A DNA stretch of 64,000 bases from Methylocystis echinoides (GTDB lineage Bacteria; Pseudomonadota; Alphaproteobacteria; Rhizobiales; Beijerinckiaceae): the NCBI RefSeq assembly GCF_027923385.1, contig NZ_BSEC01000001.1, forward strand, positions 3,632,001 to 3,696,000, written 5' to 3'. This document shows, piece after piece, positions 63,913 through 64,000 of this stretch. The translations under genes and the position numbers were made by a program. The stretch's first letter is position 1. Each line of letters begins with the position of its first letter. A model generated the notes under the pieces. That model was not told the origin of the DNA and did not search any database. It worked only from the letters and a program-made list of their open reading frames with translations.

Positions 63913-64000
63913 GGACGGTTTCCCTGCGAGACGGCTCGAGCCGCCCGGCCTTCGCGAAGAGCAAGACCACGACGCGAGCCAGAGCCCTCGACATGGCTCT

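Overview
The window is GC-rich (typically 60-70 % by eye) and reads as the chromosome of an alphaproteobacterium, probably of the order Hyphomicrobiales. The rpsM-rpsK-rpoA-rplQ block, ihfB, sppA, cutA and a Do-type protease fit that. An 18-cysteine cytosolic copper-storage protein (Csp3 type, best known from Methylosinus) makes a methanotroph-like Methylocystaceae host plausible, but the sequence does not prove a genus.

Layout. 1-7.5 kb: surface-polysaccharide genes, with three glycosyltransferase-like proteins (one frameshifted) followed by rfbB, rfbC and rfbA of the dTDP-rhamnose pathway. 7.6-13.5 kb: a small lipoprotein, the stress operon prkA - DUF444 (YeaH) - spoVR, and a MEKHLA protein. 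13.6-20.1 kb: a run of small secreted or membrane proteins, a Csp3-like protein, a radical SAM protein and a universal stress protein, separated by several clear hairpin terminators. Two of the small secreted proteins share an almost identical signal peptide but have unrelated mature parts.

20.6-50.0 kb: a large nonribosomal peptide synthetase (NRPS) locus, the main feature. The left part holds an ornithine-cyclodeaminase-family enzyme, a cytochrome P450 broken by a frameshift and small deletion, a FOXRED2-like flavoprotein, a 58-residue orphan peptide, MbtH, a type II thioesterase and a methyltransferase. The core operon (26,976-49,955) is tightly coupled: NRPS1 (A-T-C), NRPS2 (A-T-C-A-T-C), a proline cis-hydroxylase homologue, a CmlA-like diiron beta-hydroxylase, a second FOXRED2-like flavoprotein, a cobalamin-binding-type radical SAM enzyme, NRPS3 (partial C-A-T-C-A-T-C) and a cation/proton antiporter. 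The five modules are collinear and end in a condensation domain with no thioesterase. The first A domain has a proline-like pocket (DVQDIAHMLK, read by eye). With the ornithine cyclodeaminase and proline hydroxylase, this suggests that the locus makes, hydroxylates and loads its own (hydroxy)proline. The product is not recognised.

50.0-54.1 kb: a visibly AT-richer stretch with a membrane protein, a TylF-type methyltransferase, a 2OG-Fe(II) oxygenase and gene debris, ending at the 3' end of tRNA-Thr(CGT). It looks like an old integration site. 54.2-57.9 kb: LapA-domain protein, ihfB, sppA, cutA and a Do protease, all on the minus strand. 58.1-59.6 kb: an IS1182-family insertion sequence that has split the rplQ terminator. 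59.7-64 kb: rplQ, rpoA, rpsK, rpsM and a YegD-like Hsp70, all on the minus strand, with a palindrome-rich intergenic element between rplQ and rpoA.
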